Below are positions 34,861 to 37,690 of a stretch of 37,690 nt of DNA, piece after piece. The stretch lies in contig JAISFC010000072.1 of assembly GCA_031263785.1 (NCBI GenBank), positions 1 to 37,690 of the forward strand. Direction: 5' to 3'. Position 1 is the first letter of the stretch. Each line of letters opens with the position of its first letter. Origin of the DNA: Clostridiales bacterium (lineage in GTDB: Bacteria > Bacillota > Clostridia > Monoglobales > WRBX01). The notes beneath the pieces were generated by a model. The model had not been told where the DNA came from. It saw nothing but the letters and a program-made list of their open reading frames with translations, and did not search any database. The translations under genes were made by a program, and so were the position numbers.

Positions 34861-34911
34861 AAAGAGTTACTCGGCGAAAGGAAAATTCAGAGTATAGGAG
34901 CGTGGATTAGC

Positions 34912-36372
34912 GTGAACAAGCCTGCGGAAAAGCATAAAACCATGATTTTTTACGGTTTATGCGCGTTGTTTAGCTTGCTTATGTTTTTCGTGTATTTGAG
35001 CAATGCGACCACGGCGCGTACTCTTCTGCAGATAAGCGCGGTTCTCGTCATTATTTTTGCGTTCCTGCGGTGGCAAAGTAAAAAGCTGGATTTTCACACA
35101 TTGATGGCGTGCATATTTATTTTAGGCTTGATTGTGCGTCTGGTTATTTTAGCGAAATATGGGGTGTATAAGTACGAACATGACATATTCCAAAAAAACG
35201 GGCACCTTGATTACATAAAATACTTCGTTCAAAACGGGCTTTCATTGCCGAGTCACATACAGGAACAGTTTTATCAACCGCCGCTTCACCATATGCTGAG
35301 CAGTATAGTTTACAATATCGGTGTATTATTTCGCATGAGCGATGCCGGAATTTTAGGTCTATTGCAGCTGGTTATAATATTTGTAAGCTTCATAAGCTTC
35401 CGTTTCGCGGCAAAAATCATGTCAATCGCCTCAAACGGAAATAAGACGGCGATATTGATAGGGACGGCATTATTCGTAATGTTCCCCGAGAATATTATTA
35501 TCGCTAATACCCTTAATAATGACCCGACTATGTTGTTTTTCTATGTGGCGGCGCTTTATTATTTGGCACGGTGGATGAAAGACCGCACGATGAAAAACGC
35601 TGTTTTGCTGGGCGCAATGACGGCTCTGGCAGTTATTTCCAAACGCAACGCGCTTTCGGTCGTCGTGGTTAGCTTGTTTGCGTTCATCATAGTCTGCGTG
35701 AAGGATAAAAAATTGCATTGGAAGCACATTTTAGGGTATTTATCTACCGCCGCGCCCCTTCCCGCTTATATTTTTATCCGAGCTTATGTTAAATTCGGGC
35801 AGGGCTTGACGTATGTTGCGAGGTTGGCAAATAATCTTCAAGACGTCCCAAATACTTTTTCCAAGCTTTTTGGAATTTCGCTCAAGAGAATATTCTCGAT
35901 GCCGTATGCTTCTAATTTTCAAGAAGACGGAAAAAATTCTTTTGTGGAATACGCTTTTAAAAGCTCGCTTTTCGACGAACACAAATTTTCCGAAAATTTC
36001 ATATTGCCGTATATTTTGCTGTCCGTCGCGCTTGTTTTTACGATAGTTTGGGTGGTGAACGCGGTGCGCAATTACGACGCAAAAAATAATTATGATAATA
36101 TGTTTTTGTTTAATCTGGGGCTCACTTATCTGCTGTATTTAAAATTCAGGATTGATTACCCGCAAATTTGTACGCAAGTGTTCAGATATGCCGTTACGGC
36201 AGTGCCTAGTTTGGCGTATTTTGCCGCAAAGGCGGCTATCCCGCGCGAAGGGGAAAAACTGAATAGGGCGAAGAGCGGAAATTTTGGCGGCGGAGCGTTA
36301 TTTAGAAAAGTAACGTTGTCCGCGAGCGTTGCGTTCAGCGTTGTGTCATTTGCGTTTTACATGATAATCTGA
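34912..36372 (+). CDS. Polytopic membrane protein, glycosyltransferase-39/83-like, copy 1
   Basis: A 486-residue protein with about ten membrane segments. The first extracytoplasmic loop holds conserved acidic and histidine residues (KYEHDIFQKNGH, then EQFYQPPLHHML), and a later loop has NDPTMLFFYVAALYYLARW. This layout is typical of lipid-linked-sugar-dependent transferases of the PMT/ArnT type (GT-C fold), which glycosylate proteins, lipids or wall polymers outside the membrane. I chose the GTG at 34912, matching the ATG of the downstream copy and preceded by ATAGGAG; an in-frame GTG at 34858 lies at the expected transcript start and lacks a site. It is divergent from the aro operon. The family call is good; substrate is unknown. 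Confidence 0.8.
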   Translation: MNKPAEKHKTMIFYGLCALFSLLMFFVYLSNATTARTLLQISAVLVIIFAFLRWQSKKLDFHTLMACIFILGLIVRLVILAKYGVYKYEHDIFQKNGHLDYIKYFVQNGLSLPSHIQEQFYQPPLHHMLSSIVYNIGVLFRMSDAGILGLLQLVIIFVSFISFRFAAKIMSIASNGNKTAILIGTALFVMFPENIIIANTLNNDPTMLFFYVAALYYLARWMKDRTMKNAVLLGAMTALAVISKRNALSVVVVSLFAFIIVCVKDKKLHWKHILGYLSTAAPLPAYIFIRAYVKFGQGLTYVARLANNLQDVPNTFSKLFGISLKRIFSMPYASNFQEDGKNSFVEYAFKSSLFDEHKFSENFILPYILLSVALVFTIVWVVNAVRNYDAKNNYDNMFLFNLGLTYLLYLKFRIDYPQICTQVFRYAVTAVPSLAYFAAKAAIPREGEKLNRAKSGNFGGGALFRKVTLSASVAFSVVSFAFYMII

Positions 36373-36392
36373 ATTTAAAAGGGATTTTGAAT

Positions 36393-36470
36393 TGGATAAT
36401 TTAAATTTTCAACCGCGGAGAAAATTGGGTTGCTTTTTTTGTACGGGTGTGATATTATAAATTTGAAGTG
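36393..36470 (+). repeat. Duplicated promoter region, copy 2
   Basis: Second copy of the promoter region at 34783-34860, starting about 20 bases after the stop of the first gene. Confidence 0.8.
36430..36458 (+). promoter_or_regulatory. Extended -10 promoter of membrane glycosyltransferase copy 2
   Basis: TTGCTT at 36430-36435, 17-base spacer, TATTAT at 36453-36458 with a TGn before it, as in copy 1. Confidence 0.65.
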
Positions 36471-36521
36471 GGGGAGTTGTTCGAAAAAAGAAAAAATTAG
36501 ATTATGGGAGCGTGGATTAAC

Positions 36522-37690
36522 ATGAGTGCAAAGCCGACGGAGAAGCGTAAAATTGTGGTTTTTTACAGTTTGTGCGCATTGTTTAGCTTGATTATGTTTT
36601 TCGTGTATTTGAGTAAGGATACCACGGCGCGTACTCTTCTTCAGATAAGCGCGGTTCTTGTGATTATTTTTGCGTTCCTTCGATGGCAAAGTAAAAAGTT
36701 GAATTTTTATGAATTGATGGCGTGTATATTTATTTTAGGCTTGATTGTGCGCTTAATTATTTTAACAAAATATGGTGTGTACAAGTATGAGCATGACGTG
36801 TTCGCGAAAAACGGACACCTAGATTACATAAAGCACTTTGCTCAAAATGGGCTTTCGTTGCCGGGGCACATACAGGAGCAGTTCTATCATCCGCCGATTC
36901 ACCATATGCTAAGCAGTATCGTCTACAATATCGGTTTATTCTTTCGCATGAGCGATGTTAGAATTCTGGGGCTGCTGCAGCTGGTTATAATATTTGCAAG
37001 CTTTATAAGCTTTCGTTTTGCGGCAAAAATTTTGTCAATCGTCACAAACGGAAATAAGACGGCTATTATTATAGGTACGGCGTTATTCGTGATGTTCCCC
37101 GAGAATATTATTGTCGCCAACGCCTTGAATAACGACCCGACCATGCTGTTTTTCTATGTGGCGGCGCTTTATTATTTGGCGCGGTGGATGAAAGACCGCA
37201 CGATGAAAAACGCGGTTTTGCTGGGCGCAATGACGGCTCTGGCGGTCCTTTCCAAACGCAACGCGCTTTCGGTCGTCATCGTGAGCTTGTTTGCGTTCAT
37301 CATAGTCTGCGTGAAAGATAAAAAATTGCATTGGAAGCACATTTTAGGGTATTTGGCTACCGCCGCGCCCCTGCCCGCCTATATTTTTATCCGCGCCTAT
37401 GTCAAATTCGAGCAAGGTTTGATGTATGTCGCGAGGGTGATTGGCAACTCGCAAGACGTCCCGACTACTTTTTCCAAGCTTTTCGGAATTTCGCTCAAGA
37501 GGATATTCCAAATGCCGTACGCCTCGCATTATGCAGTGGGAGGTAAAAATTCTTTTGTGGAATACGCCTTTAAAAGCTCGCTTTTCGACGAATACGAATT
37601 TTCCGAAAATTTAATATTGCCGTATATTTTGCTGTCCGTCGCGCTCGTTTTTACGATAGTTTGGGTGGTGAACGCGGTGCGCAATTACGA
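36522..37690 (+). CDS. Polytopic membrane protein, glycosyltransferase-like, copy 2 (cut by window edge)
   Basis: An open frame of 389 codons that runs off the right edge, starting at the ATG at 36522 (MSAKPTEKRKIVV...) with GGGAG about 11 bases upstream. It is a tandem paralogue of the preceding gene, one codon longer near the start and otherwise without net indels up to the edge. The same loop motifs are present (KYEHDVF, EQFYHPPIHHML, NDPTMLFFYVAALYYLARW). The first third is more diverged than the middle, where the two genes are about 95% identical in DNA. The loop near ASHYAVGGKNS differs from ASNFQEDGKNS of copy 1 and could alter substrate use. No frameshift was seen, so it is probably functional. 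Confidence 0.85.
   Translation, partial: MSAKPTEKRKIVVFYSLCALFSLIMFFVYLSKDTTARTLLQISAVLVIIFAFLRWQSKKLNFYELMACIFILGLIVRLIILTKYGVYKYEHDVFAKNGHLDYIKHFAQNGLSLPGHIQEQFYHPPIHHMLSSIVYNIGLFFRMSDVRILGLLQLVIIFASFISFRFAAKILSIVTNGNKTAIIIGTALFVMFPENIIVANALNNDPTMLFFYVAALYYLARWMKDRTMKNAVLLGAMTALAVLSKRNALSVVIVSLFAFIIVCVKDKKLHWKHILGYLATAAPLPAYIFIRAYVKFEQGLMYVARVIGNSQDVPTTFSKLFGISLKRIFQMPYASHYAVGGKNSFVEYAFKSSLFDEYEFSENLILPYILLSVALVFTIVWVVNAVRNY

Noticed and set aside
34858-34911. Upstream GTG start for membrane glycosyltransferase copy 1
   Set aside because: It coincides with the predicted transcript start, lacks a ribosome binding site and has no counterpart start in the duplicate gene.

Overview
This window looks like a chromosomal segment of a spore-forming, low-to-moderate GC Bacillota, most likely an uncultured member of the Clostridia. 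The signs are SpoIIP and a TepA-type ClpP-like protease, a ClpE-type unfoldase, SLH-domain surface proteins, a dockerin module, formate-tetrahydrofolate ligase, strong AGGAGG ribosome binding sites, GTG and TTG starts, and many promoters of the form TTGACA-N17-TATAAT. Species assignment is not possible from the sequence alone. No tRNA, rRNA, CRISPR array, transposase or phage gene was seen.

Layout, left to right. (1) 1-2.7 kb, minus strand, AT-rich accessory DNA: the start of an XRE-family regulator cut by the window edge, a zeta-toxin-like kinase, and upstream of it three tandem paralogues of an unrecognised small protein, each with its own promoter. (2) 2.8-5.9 kb: a secreted SLH protein, then a non-coding cluster of nested inverted and direct repeats between two related terminators. 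(3) 5.9-8.9 kb, minus: gap (GAPDH), then the rpsF-ssb-rpsR operon, whose S6 carries an exceptionally long charged tail. (4) 8.9-14.9 kb, minus: a 1003-residue protein with dockerin, InlB-type repeat and SLH domains, then clpE and ppa. (5) 14.9-21.8 kb, plus: a glycosyltransferase/CsaB pyruvyltransferase fusion, pyridoxamine kinase, and a conserved housekeeping run rplS-lepB-rbgA-rnhB-yraN-dipeptidase. (6) 21.8-24.8 kb: a promoter, a roughly 190-nt structured leader and a membrane-anchored 895-residue coiled-coil protein of unknown function. (7) 24.8-29.1 kb, plus: fhs with an ECF-type S component, then tepA-spoIIP and a 51-residue membrane protein. (8) 29.1-34.8 kb, minus: a six-gene aromatic operon aroF-tyrA-aroB-aroA-aroC-aroQK with overlapping genes and several unusually compact enzymes. 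(9) 34.8 kb to the end, plus: two tandem copies of a polytopic membrane glycosyltransferase-like gene; the second runs off the right edge.

How the genes fit together. CsaB-type pyruvylation of secondary cell-wall polymer is the known basis for SLH-domain anchoring, so the GT-CsaB fusion probably makes the wall ligand used by the two SLH proteins in the window; lepB would process their signal peptides. The two duplicated membrane glycosyltransferases may also serve the envelope, but that is inference. The aro operon makes chorismate and feeds tyrosine and phenylalanine synthesis. The left-edge kinase plus small-protein triplet plus XRE regulator resembles the three-part logic of omega-epsilon-zeta toxin-antitoxin modules but with an unrecognised partner family, and is the best candidate here for an undescribed system. 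Other items worth attention are the structured leader at 21.83-22.02 kb, the 895-residue coiled-coil protein, the shrunken EPSP synthase, the S6 tail and the repeat cluster at 5.55-5.82 kb.
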